Below are positions 33,187 through 42,393 of a stretch of 64,000 bases of DNA, one piece after another (within the stretch, counting starts at the first letter, position 1; the number at the start of each line of letters is the position of its first letter). The stretch is from Novosphingobium sp. (lineage in GTDB: Bacteria; Pseudomonadota; Alphaproteobacteria; Sphingomonadales; Sphingomonadaceae). The notes below the pieces were generated by a model. It was not told the DNA's origin. It saw only the letters and a list, made by a program, of their open reading frames with translations, and did no database searches. Position numbers and translations under genes: made by a program. The stretch lies in contig JACKKY010000004.1 in NCBI GenBank assembly GCA_024236175.1, positions 508,501 to 572,500 on the forward strand. The letters are read 5' to 3'.

Positions 33187-35538
33187 ATGGACGACCTGCT
33201 TGCCGATTTTCTGGCAGAAACGCGCGAAATGCTCGAGGCGTTGGGCGGAGAGCTGGTGTCCTGGGAAGACGATCCGAGCGACCGCGCCCGGCTCGATGCG
33301 ATCTTCCGATTCTTCCACACGGTCAAAGGCAACTGCGGCTTCTTCGAGTTCCCGCGCCTGGAGGCATTGAGCCACGCGGCAGAGGATGCGCTGGCGGACG
33401 TGCGCGCCGACCGCCGACGGGCCGATTCCGCGCTGATCAGCGCAGTGCTCGCGATCATCGACCGGATCGGCGACATAGCCGATGCGATCGAGGCCGGAAC
33501 CGACCTTCCCGATGACGACGATCGCACATTGATAGCCGCGCTCGAACCGCAGACTGACGCGTCCGAAGACCTCTTCCAGCCGCAACTGGCCACCGGCGAC
33601 GACGAACAACAGAAATCGGCGCCGGCCCTGCGGTCGATAAGGCTTCCTGTCGAACTGCTCGACAGGGTCATGAGCGGCGTTTCCGACATGGTGCTGGCGC
33701 GCAACGAGCTGTCCCGCCGGCTTCGGGAGAGCTCGGTCGAAGCGGCCGTCGAGGAATCGTTCGACCGCCTCTCCTCGATCATCGCCGAAGTCCGCGACGC
33801 CATGACCCGGACCCGCATGCAGCGCATCGAAGGCCTCTTCTCCGCCCTGCCCCGGCTGGTGCGCGACCTGTCGGCAGAACTCGGCAAGCAGACCATGGTC
33901 GACATCGACGGCAGCGAGGTCGAACTGGACCGCGAGATGATCGAGATCATCCGCAACCCGCTGACGCATATCATCCGCAATGCGATAGACCATGGCATCG
34001 AACCGCCCGCCGAGCGCATCGCCGCGGGCAAGCGCGAGATCGGCCTGCTGTCCATCTCCGCACGCCAGTCGGGCAACCAGATCCTGATCGACGTTGTCGA
34101 CGATGGTCGGGGGATCGACGACGCGAGGCTCGTCGAGAAGGCCATCGCCAGCGGGATCATCGACGCCACCGAAGCCAAGCGCCTTTCCCCACGCGAGCGC
34201 ACGGCCCTGATCTTCGAGCCCGGTGTCTCCACCGCTCCGAGCGTCACGGCCATCTCGGGCCGCGGCGTCGGCATGGATGTCGTGCGCGCCAATATCGAGC
34301 GCATCGGCGGTGCGATCAGCGTTGAAAGCACACCGGGCGACGGCACCAGCGTTACGCTGCGGGTGCCGCTGACGCTGACGATCATCCCCGCCCTTACCGT
34401 GAGCATCGGCGACCAGCGGTTCGCCATCCCGCGAACCTCGATCGAGGAAATCGTGCACGTCGTCGAGGGCTCCATCGAGGTCTCCCGGCTTGGCGGCGCG
34501 ATGCTGGCGAAGGTCCGCGAACGCCGACTGCCCTGCCTGGTCCTGGCCGACCTGCTGGGGCTGGAAAGCGACGTCAGCGACGAGGACCGCAATCTGGTAG
34601 TGCTGCGGCTGACCGGCGGAGAGCTCTTCGCGCTGGCGGTGGACCGGCTCCACGGCCACGAGGAACTGGTGGTGAAACCGGTGGCGCCGGCGATCATCGC
34701 CACCGGCCTCTATGCCGGAACCACGCTGACCGACGACGGCAATCCGATCCTGCTGCTGGAAGTGACCGGACTTGCGAGGGCCGGCGGACTTCAGCTCGAT
34801 GCGCTGGAACGCAGCACGCGCCAGTCCGAGGAACTCGGCACGGCAAAGGCGGCGCGCATGACTTCGGTCCTGCTGTTCACCGGCCTCGACGGCATACGCA
34901 AGGCCATGCCGATGGCTGCGGTCGAGCGTCTCGATGAAGTGGGGCTTTCCGCGGTCGAATCCGACGGCGAACGAAAGCTGGTGGTCATCGGCGACCGGAT
35001 CCTGCCGCTCGCCGGATCGGAGTGCGGGCCCCTGCCCGAAGAGGCCCTGCGCCTGCTGCGCCTCAACGACGGGCGCAGCGAGATAGGATACGCCATCGGC
35101 GAAGCGATGGAGATCCGGCAGGTGGCCGCAGAGCTTCTGCCCGCAGACGGTGCGGCGGATACCGAGGGCTTCCTGCTGATCGACGGCGAGCCGACGGCCG
35201 TTCTCGCGCCCTACAAGCTGTTCGCACGGCACGCGATCGAGCCGGCAAACCAAGCGCCCCCCGTCTGCCATCTTCCCTGCTCCGATCCCTGGATACAGAA
35301 TTTCGTGCGGCCGATGGTGGAAGCCGCCGGATATCGCATCGCCGAGGCGGATGAGCCGGACGTTGATCTGGCGATCATGTCGGAGGCCGGAACCGAACAG
35401 CCGAACAGTGCAAGGCAAGTGATCCGCCTGCGATCGAATCCGGAAGAAGACCCGGACGGACCGGACAGCATCTATCGCTACGATCATGCCGGGCTGCTTT
35501 CCGCGCTGCGCCGCACCAGTGGGAGGAAAGCCCTGTGA
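33187..35538 (+). CDS. cheA: Chemotaxis histidine kinase CheA with extended C-terminus
   Basis: 783 residues. P1 phosphotransfer domain with His44 in FHTVKGN; short linker without a clear P2; P3 dimerisation from about 148; P4 kinase with N-box HIIRNAIDHG (261-270), G1 DDGRGID (305-311) and G2 GRGVGMDV (358-365); P5 CheW-like domain about 395-530. The remaining 250 residues are extra: a second CheW-like segment (about 555-680, VLLFTGLDGIRKAMPMAAVE) and a degenerate receiver-like end (about 695-783). It phosphorylates CheY and CheB in response to receptors. First gene of cheAWYBR; GTGA overlap with cheW. Confidence 0.95.
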   Translation: MDDLLADFLAETREMLEALGGELVSWEDDPSDRARLDAIFRFFHTVKGNCGFFEFPRLEALSHAAEDALADVRADRRRADSALISAVLAIIDRIGDIADAIEAGTDLPDDDDRTLIAALEPQTDASEDLFQPQLATGDDEQQKSAPALRSIRLPVELLDRVMSGVSDMVLARNELSRRLRESSVEAAVEESFDRLSSIIAEVRDAMTRTRMQRIEGLFSALPRLVRDLSAELGKQTMVDIDGSEVELDREMIEIIRNPLTHIIRNAIDHGIEPPAERIAAGKREIGLLSISARQSGNQILIDVVDDGRGIDDARLVEKAIASGIIDATEAKRLSPRERTALIFEPGVSTAPSVTAISGRGVGMDVVRANIERIGGAISVESTPGDGTSVTLRVPLTLTIIPALTVSIGDQRFAIPRTSIEEIVHVVEGSIEVSRLGGAMLAKVRERRLPCLVLADLLGLESDVSDEDRNLVVLRLTGGELFALAVDRLHGHEELVVKPVAPAIIATGLYAGTTLTDDGNPILLLEVTGLARAGGLQLDALERSTRQSEELGTAKAARMTSVLLFTGLDGIRKAMPMAAVERLDEVGLSAVESDGERKLVVIGDRILPLAGSECGPLPEEALRLLRLNDGRSEIGYAIGEAMEIRQVAAELLPADGAADTEGFLLIDGEPTAVLAPYKLFARHAIEPANQAPPVCHLPCSDPWIQNFVRPMVEAAGYRIAEADEPDVDLAIMSEAGTEQPNSARQVIRLRSNPEEDPDGPDSIYRYDHAGLLSALRRTSGRKAL

Positions 35539-35975
35539 AACAGCTGCTGCTGATCGTGACACTGGCGGGCGAGAAGATCGCCCTGCGTACGGACGATGTC
35601 CAGTCGGTGATCGAGCTCGAAGTGCTTACGCCGGTGCCCTGCGCGCCGGCCCATGTTGCTGGACTGTCCTCGCTGCGAAGCCGGGTGCTGACGGTCATCG
35701 ATTGCCAGTCCTCGCTGGGTCTCGGTCGAGCCGCGAGCCCCGAACCGGGCGCTCCGGCCGCAGTCGTTGTGCACGACGGCCACGCCTACGCGCTGCTGCT
35801 CGACAGTGTCCTCGACGTGACCGAAGCGCAATCGGAACCCGCCCCCGTGCGCACCCGGCCGGAAGGCGACTGGGCCAGAATGTCGCACGGCGTGGTCGAG
35901 ACGGACGTCGGACCGCTGCTGCTGATCGATGTCGCCGCACTCATCACCGGGCCGGAGGAAGCCCGGGCGGCTTAA
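35535..35975 (+). CDS. cheW: CheW-like chemotaxis coupling protein
   Basis: 146 residues from a GTG overlapping the cheA stop. Single SH3-like CheW domain: KQLLLIVTLAGEKIALRTDD, then VAGLSSLRSRVLTVIDCQSS, and LLLIDVAALI at the end. It links CheA to the chemoreceptors. The usual RG(x)ILP(V/I) near the middle appears as LRSRVLTVID. Confidence 0.9.
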   Translation: MKQLLLIVTLAGEKIALRTDDVQSVIELEVLTPVPCAPAHVAGLSSLRSRVLTVIDCQSSLGLGRAASPEPGAPAAVVVHDGHAYALLLDSVLDVTEAQSEPAPVRTRPEGDWARMSHGVVETDVGPLLLIDVAALITGPEEARAA

Positions 35976-36029
35976 GCTGTTGGTTACGCTCGCGGCCTAG
36001 ACCCGCACCTTGTGGAAGGGAACGCCAGA

Positions 36030-36395
36030 ATGAAGACCTGTCTGATAGTCGACGACTCGAGAGTGGTCCGCAGGTTCCTGCGCAGTTCGCTCGAAGCTCT
36101 GGAATTCGACGTCAGGGAAGCGTGCAACGGCCGGGAGGCCATTGCCAGCTGCGAAGAAAGCATGCCCGACGTGATCCTCCTCGACTGGCACATGCCGGTG
36201 ATGAGCGGCATCGAGTTCATCAAGCTGCTGCGACAGGGCGGACATGCCAATCAGCCCAAGGTCGTGTTCTGCACGACCGAGAACGACGTCGCGCACATCC
36301 GCGCCGCCATCGACGCCGGTGCGGACGAATATGTCATGAAGCCTTTCGACCATGATACGCTGCACCTGAAGCTTCAGCTCGTCGGGGTCGCCTGA
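36030..36395 (+). CDS. cheY: Chemotaxis response regulator CheY
   Basis: 121 residues from the ATG at 36030 (AAGGGA upstream; GTG 36012 is in frame). Acid pocket Asp8-Asp9, phospho-site Asp52 (LLDWHMPVMSG), Thr82/83, Lys104 (MKPFDH). Single receiver domain that would bind the flagellar motor switch or act as a phosphate sink. Ten bases before cheB. Confidence 0.93.
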   Translation: MKTCLIVDDSRVVRRFLRSSLEALEFDVREACNGREAIASCEESMPDVILLDWHMPVMSGIEFIKLLRQGGHANQPKVVFCTTENDVAHIRAAIDAGADEYVMKPFDHDTLHLKLQLVGVA

Positions 36396-36405
36396 GACAG
36401 CGGCA

Positions 36406-37488
36406 ATGGCGGATACCGTAGTCAGGAAACGTCCTGAAAGCGCCAGTGTGCGCCAGCCCGTCCGGCTGATGATCATCGATGACTCGCTCGTCGCCCGCAC
36501 GGCGCTGTTGCGGATGGTCGATGGAGCCGAAGACCTGGCGGTGGCGGCCGTCGAGCGATCCGCCGAAAATGCTCTGGAAGTGCTGCGCACGGATCACTTC
36601 GACGTCATTCTGCTCGATCTCGACATGCCGGGCATGGGTGGCCTGGAAGCGTTGCCGCTGATCATCGAAAGGTCCCGGGGCGCACGCATACTGGTGGTAT
36701 CGTCGCTCACCGTCGACGGCGCCGAGCACACGGTCGAGGCCCTGTCGCTGGGTGCGGCCGACACGCTGGCAAAACCGGATTCCCGAAGCCTGCGCAGCGG
36801 CTACCGCGACGTGCTGCTTGGGAAGATCCGCGATCTCAGGCGTGCGGCGATCGCCCCTCGCGGCGCGAAGCCGGTCCCCTCGCCCCGGCCCTTCTCCAGG
36901 AAACGGCCGGGCCTGCTGGCGATCGGCGCGTCGACCGGCGGAATTCACGCGCTTGCAAGCCTGTTCGCCGGCCTGCCCGAACCGCTGGGCATTCCCATCC
37001 TCGTCACCCAGCACCTGCCATCGGCTTTCATCCCCGCCTTCGCACGACAGCTAAAGGGTGCCTCGGGTTGCGATGCATTGCTTGCCGAGGATGACATGGC
37101 GGTGCAGCCCGGCACGATCCTGATCGCGCCGGGCGATGCGAGCCTTGCCCTCAAGACCCAGGCGGGGCGCCTGAAAGTGCGCCTCGATCACACCCTGTCG
37201 CCAAGCGGCTGCATGCCGTCGGTCGATCCGATGTTCGCCTCCATGGCCGATGAGATCGGCGATCGGGCGCTCGGCGTGGTTCTTTCCGGCATGGGCCGCG
37301 ACGGCGCTCAGGGCGCGGCGCGGATAGTGGCGGCCGGCGGGTCGATCCTGGCCCAGGACAAGGACAGTTGCGCGGTCTGGGGCATGCCCGGCGCGGTTGC
37401 CGAGGCGGGCCTCGCTTCCGACGTCCTGCCACCGGCAGAAATAGCGTCACGCATCGCCAGCAGCATCGGACTGGCCGCATGCAGGTGA
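36406..37488 (+). CDS. cheB: Chemotaxis methylesterase/glutamine deamidase CheB
   Basis: 360 residues. Receiver with Asp71 (ILLDLDMPGMGG) followed, after a linker, by the methylesterase with Ser176 (IGASTGG), His203 (TQHLP) and Asp299 (GMGRDG). Removes methyl groups from chemoreceptors for adaptation. Overlaps cheR by 10 bases. Confidence 0.95.
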   Translation: MADTVVRKRPESASVRQPVRLMIIDDSLVARTALLRMVDGAEDLAVAAVERSAENALEVLRTDHFDVILLDLDMPGMGGLEALPLIIERSRGARILVVSSLTVDGAEHTVEALSLGAADTLAKPDSRSLRSGYRDVLLGKIRDLRRAAIAPRGAKPVPSPRPFSRKRPGLLAIGASTGGIHALASLFAGLPEPLGIPILVTQHLPSAFIPAFARQLKGASGCDALLAEDDMAVQPGTILIAPGDASLALKTQAGRLKVRLDHTLSPSGCMPSVDPMFASMADEIGDRALGVVLSGMGRDGAQGAARIVAAGGSILAQDKDSCAVWGMPGAVAEAGLASDVLPPAEIASRIASSIGLAACR

Positions 37489-38345
37489 GCGAGGCATCCA
37501 AGCGCATCCTTGCCGAGCTGCTCAAGTCGCAGACCGGACAGGACCTGCCCGCAAGCCGCCGCTGGCGGATCGGCAGCGCCCTCTCCGGGCTGAGCCGCGA
37601 GCATGGGATCGCCGATCTCGACCGGCTGATCACGATGCTGGCGCTTTCGCGCCGGTCCTCGCTGGCGCACAAGCTGATCGAGGCGCTGCTCAACAACGAG
37701 ACCTATTTTTTCCGGGACCGCGCGATGTTTGAAATGCTGGGCGATCGCGCCCTGCCGGACCTTGCGCAGGCGCGCGCATCGACGAGAACCCTGAAAATCT
37801 GGTCGGTGGGTTGTTCTACGGGGCAGGAAGCGCTCTCTCTGGCGATGCTGTTCGCCGGGCAGGAAGCCCACTGGGCAGGCTGGACCGTCGACATCCTGGG
37901 CACGGACGTGTCGCAATCCGTGATCGATCTGTCCCGGACCGCCTGTTACTCGCAGTTCCAGATCCAGCGCGGCCTTGCCGTCGACCAGATGGTCAGATGG
38001 TTCGACGAGACCGAGCAAGGCTGGCAAGCGCAGGACAGACTGCGTCGCATGGTCCGGTTCGAGATGCACAACCTGCTCGATCCGCCGCCGGATCCGGGCC
38101 GTTTCGACATCATCCTGTGCCGCAACGTCCTGCTCTATTTCGATGAACCCACCCGCACCCGCGCTTTCGACCGCCTCGCGTCCGCGCTGGCGCCGGACGG
38201 CTGGCTGATGCTCGGCGCGGGAGAAACGACGATCGGCCAGACCAGCCGCTTCGTGCCCGACAAGACCATGCGCGGCCTGCACCGGCACGCGTCGCTGCCG
38301 GCCCCTTCCCGGTCGGCCGAAACAGGCCAGCGGGCTGTCGGCTGA
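37479..38345 (+). CDS. cheR: Chemotaxis methyltransferase CheR
   Basis: 288 residues from the ATG at 37479 inside the end of cheB. N-terminal helical domain, then NNETYFFRD, the SAM loop SVGCSTGQEALSLAM, and ILCRNVLLYFD. Methylates receptor glutamates; works against CheB on the receptor encoded downstream. Confidence 0.94.
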   Translation: MQVSEASKRILAELLKSQTGQDLPASRRWRIGSALSGLSREHGIADLDRLITMLALSRRSSLAHKLIEALLNNETYFFRDRAMFEMLGDRALPDLAQARASTRTLKIWSVGCSTGQEALSLAMLFAGQEAHWAGWTVDILGTDVSQSVIDLSRTACYSQFQIQRGLAVDQMVRWFDETEQGWQAQDRLRRMVRFEMHNLLDPPPDPGRFDIILCRNVLLYFDEPTRTRAFDRLASALAPDGWLMLGAGETTIGQTSRFVPDKTMRGLHRHASLPAPSRSAETGQRAVG

Positions 38346-38615
38346 CATCTGGGTCGTCCGACTACTTTCGCAAGCAAGGTAAAATCAGTCCCGTCTCCAC
38401 CGGGAATTACATCGAATACCTGCGGCTACTCCCGATTAAGTGTTGTTTAAGTGCGATTGTCTAATGTTCCATCCGTCCCGGATTTCCGCGGATTTCGAAG
38501 GGGTGGGCAAGGATTGACCGGGTTCGGAGGCTTCGAACCGGCCAAGCGAGATCGCGGCGCCTGCCGCAACCCCTGAGAGGTACTGGGAAGGGATTGCGAA
38601 TTGGGGAATTCTGCA
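38346..38615. other. Chemoreceptor upstream region
   Basis: 270 bases between cheR and the chemoreceptor. It holds a direct repeat of TTAAGTG (about 38434-38455) in an AT-richer patch and a small hairpin GGTTCG-N7-CGAACC further down. It probably contains a separate promoter for the receptor gene; no gene is seen. Confidence 0.4.
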
Positions 38616-40397
38616 ATGTCGGATGTTGCCGCTACGCCGAAAGGCAATTGGTTCGATCGCCAGTCTATCGTCACGAAGATGCGTGTCGTTATCGGCGTAT
38701 CGCTGTCTCTCTCAGTCATTATCGCGATTGCAGGGTGGTTCGCCCTGACGATCAGCCAGCGCGCCGCCCAGCAATATTCGACGCTGAGCCAATCCGCGCA
38801 GCTCGTATCCGACACCGGCGACAACGTCGGCAAGGCCATCCTGCAGATCGACCTTGCCCGAATAAACGGCGAACCGTCTCGCACCGCCGCCGCCCGGACA
38901 CTGCTGAAGGACGCGGACGAAAAGCTGGCGAAGGCCGGGCTCGGGCTGGCCGATGCGGATCCCGATATCCAGCTCAAGCTTGACCAGCTGGATCGCGATC
39001 TTGCCGATTTCTCTGCGAATCTCGCAGCCGTCGGCCAGCGTAGCGATTATGCCGAAGCCGGCGCAGACCTTTCAAGCAAGGCCAACGAACTCAGCAGCAC
39101 CCTGATTGCCCGTGCGGAGGCGAAACATGACAGCAGCGACAGCTTCACGAGGTGGAGCGAACTGGCAATGTTCGCCTTCGCGATCTTCGCGGCTATCAAC
39201 GGCGCGCTCGCACTGCGGCTCACCAGTCGCGACATAACCGGGCCGCTCAAGGACATGGCCCAGGCCATGATCAGCCTTGCCGGTGGCGACAAGGACATCT
39301 CCGTCCCCGGCACCGACCAGACCAACGAGATCGGCGACATGGCCCGGTCCCTGGAGATCTTCCGCCGGGGCTATATCAAGCTCGACCGCATGCGCACCGA
39401 AGCCGCGGAAGCTGCCAAGGCGGAGGTGGAACAGCAGAAAGAGATACAGCGCGAGCGCGAGGAAATGCGCGCGCAACAAACCGGCGTGCTGCTCGATTTG
39501 GCCGAAAAGTTCGAACAGACCGTCGGCGAAGTCGTCAGCGGCGTCGCCGCTGCGTCCAGCCAGTTGCAGCTCACCGCCAGTTCGATGGCGTCTGCCGCCG
39601 AACAATCCGCATTGCAGACCAACGAGGTGTCCTCGGCGATGAGCGAAGCCTCCTCCGGCGTGACCGCAGCCGCAGCGGCCAGCGACGAATTCGCCATGTC
39701 CATCAGCGAGATCAGCAGGCAGGCCGCGACTTCCGCAGACCTCGCCCGCAAGGCGAGCATCACCACCGTGGATGCCGATACTACCATTTCCGCTCTCGCC
39801 GTTTCGGCGGAGGAAGCCGGGCAGATCGTCAAGCTCATTTCGGCGATTGCGCAGCGAACCAACCTGCTTGCGCTCAATGCCTCGATCGAGGCGGCTCGCG
39901 GCGGAGAGGCCGGCAGGGGCTTTGCCGTGGTCGCATCCGAAGTGAAGGAACTCGCCGCGCAGACCAGCAAGGCAACCGAAGAGGTCGCCCAGCAAATCCG
40001 CGACATCCAGGATTCGACCGAAGGCAGCGTCGCCGCGCTGCGGGCCATCGGCAAGGACGTGGAAGAGCTGGAAGCCACCTCGGTTTCGATCGCGGCCGCA
40101 GTGGACCAGCAGTCGGTTGCGGGCCAGGACCTCGCGCGCAGCATCGACCTCGCCGCGCGCAGTGCCGACGATGTTACCTCGAACATCGAGCATGTTCGTG
40201 AAACGTCGCTGGCGACCGGCGCCGCCGCCTCGCAGGTGCTGACCTCCTCGACCGAACTCGAGCAGCAGGCAGCCGTGCTCAAGGCTCAGGTCGAAGAATT
40301 CCTCCAGCATGTCCGGGCGCCACATCGCGCGGACGCGCAGCCTCAGCCACCGGCTCCAAGGCGTGAGGAAGTACGCGAACTCGAAATGGCTGTCTGA
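38616..40397 (+). CDS. Methyl-accepting chemotaxis protein
   Basis: 593 residues from the ATG at 38616 (GGGGAATT upstream). Membrane segment about 24-45, periplasmic helical sensor about 46-178, second membrane segment about 179-199, HAMP domain next, then a long coiled-coil signalling domain with the hairpin tip RTNLLALNASIEAARGGEAG. Glu/Gln/Ala-rich helices give methylation sites. Probable ligand sensor for this che system. Confidence 0.94.
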   Translation: MSDVAATPKGNWFDRQSIVTKMRVVIGVSLSLSVIIAIAGWFALTISQRAAQQYSTLSQSAQLVSDTGDNVGKAILQIDLARINGEPSRTAAARTLLKDADEKLAKAGLGLADADPDIQLKLDQLDRDLADFSANLAAVGQRSDYAEAGADLSSKANELSSTLIARAEAKHDSSDSFTRWSELAMFAFAIFAAINGALALRLTSRDITGPLKDMAQAMISLAGGDKDISVPGTDQTNEIGDMARSLEIFRRGYIKLDRMRTEAAEAAKAEVEQQKEIQREREEMRAQQTGVLLDLAEKFEQTVGEVVSGVAAASSQLQLTASSMASAAEQSALQTNEVSSAMSEASSGVTAAAAASDEFAMSISEISRQAATSADLARKASITTVDADTTISALAVSAEEAGQIVKLISAIAQRTNLLALNASIEAARGGEAGRGFAVVASEVKELAAQTSKATEEVAQQIRDIQDSTEGSVAALRAIGKDVEELEATSVSIAAAVDQQSVAGQDLARSIDLAARSADDVTSNIEHVRETSLATGAAASQVLTSSTELEQQAAVLKAQVEEFLQHVRAPHRADAQPQPPAPRREEVRELEMAV

Positions 40398-40398
40398 C

Positions 40399-40424
40399 GT
40401 CCGGCGGCGAAAGGCCAGCCGGAC
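40399..40424. terminator. Bidirectional terminator hairpin GTCCGGC/GCCGGAC
   Basis: Perfect 7-bp stem with 12-base loop lying between two convergent stops (40397 plus, 40428 minus). It separates the chemotaxis operon from the modification gene group. Confidence 0.6.
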
Positions 40425-40427
40425 CGG

Positions 40428-42383
40428 CTAGTCCTCCGTCTCGGCCCAGACCTCGCGGTAGGCGCGGCCCCAGATCGGAACCCTGCGGCAGGACTGCCAC
40501 CATGTCTCGGCAGTCTCGCCGAATTCGTCGACATGCTTGCCGGAAGGCTGCGCGTAAGGACGGTCATCTCCGGTCTTCGCGGCCCAGAGTGGGGGCTGCG
40601 TGTAGTAGAGCGCCGTATCGATGCCTTCGCAATCCCCGCCGGGCGTGTGGGACAGATGTCCGCGCAGCAACTGTATCCGGGCAGTGAAAGTCGACAGCCG
40701 GGTCCCGATGAAACGGCCCGGCGCCCCCGCGCAAATGAGAGTCTCCACAATCCCGCGCCAATGATCGGGCGTCTTCTCGACCACGTCCGGGAGCAGACGC
40801 TCGAACGTCACGACGCAGAATCGCTCGCGCAAGGGCGCGAAGAACTCGCTCTCGGGTTCATCGGTCGCAAGATAGACGGTCTGGCCGGACTCCAGCAGCG
40901 CCTCGATGTGCTCTAGGATTTCCCGGGCTGAAATCTGCGTCTTCTCGTACTGGAAATCGCCGCGCCGAACGTGGAGCGCCGCGAAATTCCCGCCTGCGAG
41001 CGCCGGCGATTCCAGGGCCCGTTCGGCCAGAGCGAGCAGGTCCTTGCGAAAGCGAACGGCATCGCGCAGCAACGCGCGGCCGGCGCACTCACGTTTGGTG
41101 TCGGCATGAAGAAAGAATGCCTCGGCAACACCAAACATCCGGTGCTTCACGTCCATCGGAAAATACAGCAGGTCGCACGCTTCCGCTTCGCCGCCATATG
41201 CGACGATGCGCCGGTCCAGCACGCGCTCGGCCAGTTCCGGCCGTTGTTGCAGGGCATCGCCGGGACAGACCAGAACATCCTCCAGCGCGTTCCATTGCGG
41301 ACAATGGCCGTGAGCGCGCATGTAGGTGTGAAAGCCTTCGTGCTGCGCCGTCGTTTCCTCAAGCCCGGTCTCGGCGACGAATTCCTCGGCGGTCAGGGCC
41401 GGCAACCGGGACTGCAGTTCGGCCAGATCTAGAAAATCTTCGAGACGGCGGGCCTCCTGCCCCAGCAGATAGAACGGAGTTGCCGGCGGGAGGACCAGGG
41501 TGCGGCCGGTAAGCCAGGCCAGCATGACCATAATTTCGAACTGCATCAGGATATTGTTCCAGCCACCGAAGTCCGTTTCGAAGGCCAGATACTTCCTCTC
41601 GGCTTCCTTTGCCGCTCCAGGGGGAAATGCCGCCGGCCCTTCGGCAGGGACGACTGATTGGCCATATGCAAGAGAGCGACTGGGGTAACGAGGCGGCAGG
41701 TCCGCCAGCAGTCTTTCCACCCGGACCGACGTGTAGCGCCACCACAGGGGGCGGAAATGCACGAAAATGTTCGCGTAGCACCGGCCTTGCAGCTGACTGT
41801 CCCTGAAGTGCGGGAGCTTGGCCCCTTCGTAGAGCACGGCCTCTCCGGCGTTCAGTGCCAGTTCCTGACGGGTCCCGTCCCATTGTTCGATCACAAGCGG
41901 CCAGGGCTGATCGACGTCCTGCGCCACCAGGATCGACGCACTGATCACATGCGTTTCGACAAGATCGACGTGCCGATGAAGCACGTTCCCCTGCCTGTAG
42001 ATGCGGATGCCGTAAGCCTTGCTCGGCTCCAGGCGATGGCCGCACCAACGCTCGAGCAATGGCTTCATCTCGCGAAGCGCAAGTTCATTCAGGTCGCTGC
42101 TTGTCGGGGCAAGTAACGGAAACACTTCAGCTTGCGGCAAATGAAACATGCCCCCGAACCGTGCTTCGGGTTCGGCATCGGCCTGATGATCCGCGAGCCA
42201 TTTCTGCAAGGCTTCCTGCAATACGGCGGGCGTTCGAACTGTCGTGGCGCCGCCTTGCGTCAGGGAAGGCAGCAGGGCCCGTTGACGATTGGCCAGCCGA
42301 TCCTGGAACTCATCGCCATCCGGCAGATGTGACGCGCCGGGGCCTGCGTGATCAATGATGTTGCTGTCCGACATCAAGACCAT
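40428..42383 (-). CDS. Bifunctional protein: prolyl-hydroxylase-type 2OG-Fe(II) oxygenase fused to O-fucosyltransferase-like domain
   Basis: 651 residues; ATG 42383 has GGAG 4 bases upstream (ATG 42374 also possible). Residues about 75-215 carry the iron and 2-oxoglutarate residues of prolyl-4-hydroxylases: His138-x-Asp140 in HRHVD, His192 in KLPHFRD and Arg201 nine residues later. Residues about 265-600 resemble GDP-fucose protein O-fucosyltransferases: GGWNNILMQFE (273-283), LHVRRGDF (470-477), LATDEPESEFF and FIGTRLSTFTARI (558-570). No signal peptide or membrane segment, so it acts in the cytoplasm. Inferred role: hydroxylate a residue, then glycosylate it. The epimerase gene upstream is 10 bases away. 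Confidence 0.82.
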   Translation of the reverse strand: MVLMSDSNIIDHAGPGASHLPDGDEFQDRLANRQRALLPSLTQGGATTVRTPAVLQEALQKWLADHQADAEPEARFGGMFHLPQAEVFPLLAPTSSDLNELALREMKPLLERWCGHRLEPSKAYGIRIYRQGNVLHRHVDLVETHVISASILVAQDVDQPWPLVIEQWDGTRQELALNAGEAVLYEGAKLPHFRDSQLQGRCYANIFVHFRPLWWRYTSVRVERLLADLPPRYPSRSLAYGQSVVPAEGPAAFPPGAAKEAERKYLAFETDFGGWNNILMQFEIMVMLAWLTGRTLVLPPATPFYLLGQEARRLEDFLDLAELQSRLPALTAEEFVAETGLEETTAQHEGFHTYMRAHGHCPQWNALEDVLVCPGDALQQRPELAERVLDRRIVAYGGEAEACDLLYFPMDVKHRMFGVAEAFFLHADTKRECAGRALLRDAVRFRKDLLALAERALESPALAGGNFAALHVRRGDFQYEKTQISAREILEHIEALLESGQTVYLATDEPESEFFAPLRERFCVVTFERLLPDVVEKTPDHWRGIVETLICAGAPGRFIGTRLSTFTARIQLLRGHLSHTPGGDCEGIDTALYYTQPPLWAAKTGDDRPYAQPSGKHVDEFGETAETWWQSCRRVPIWGRAYREVWAETED

Positions 42384-42393
42384 AAGACTCCGG

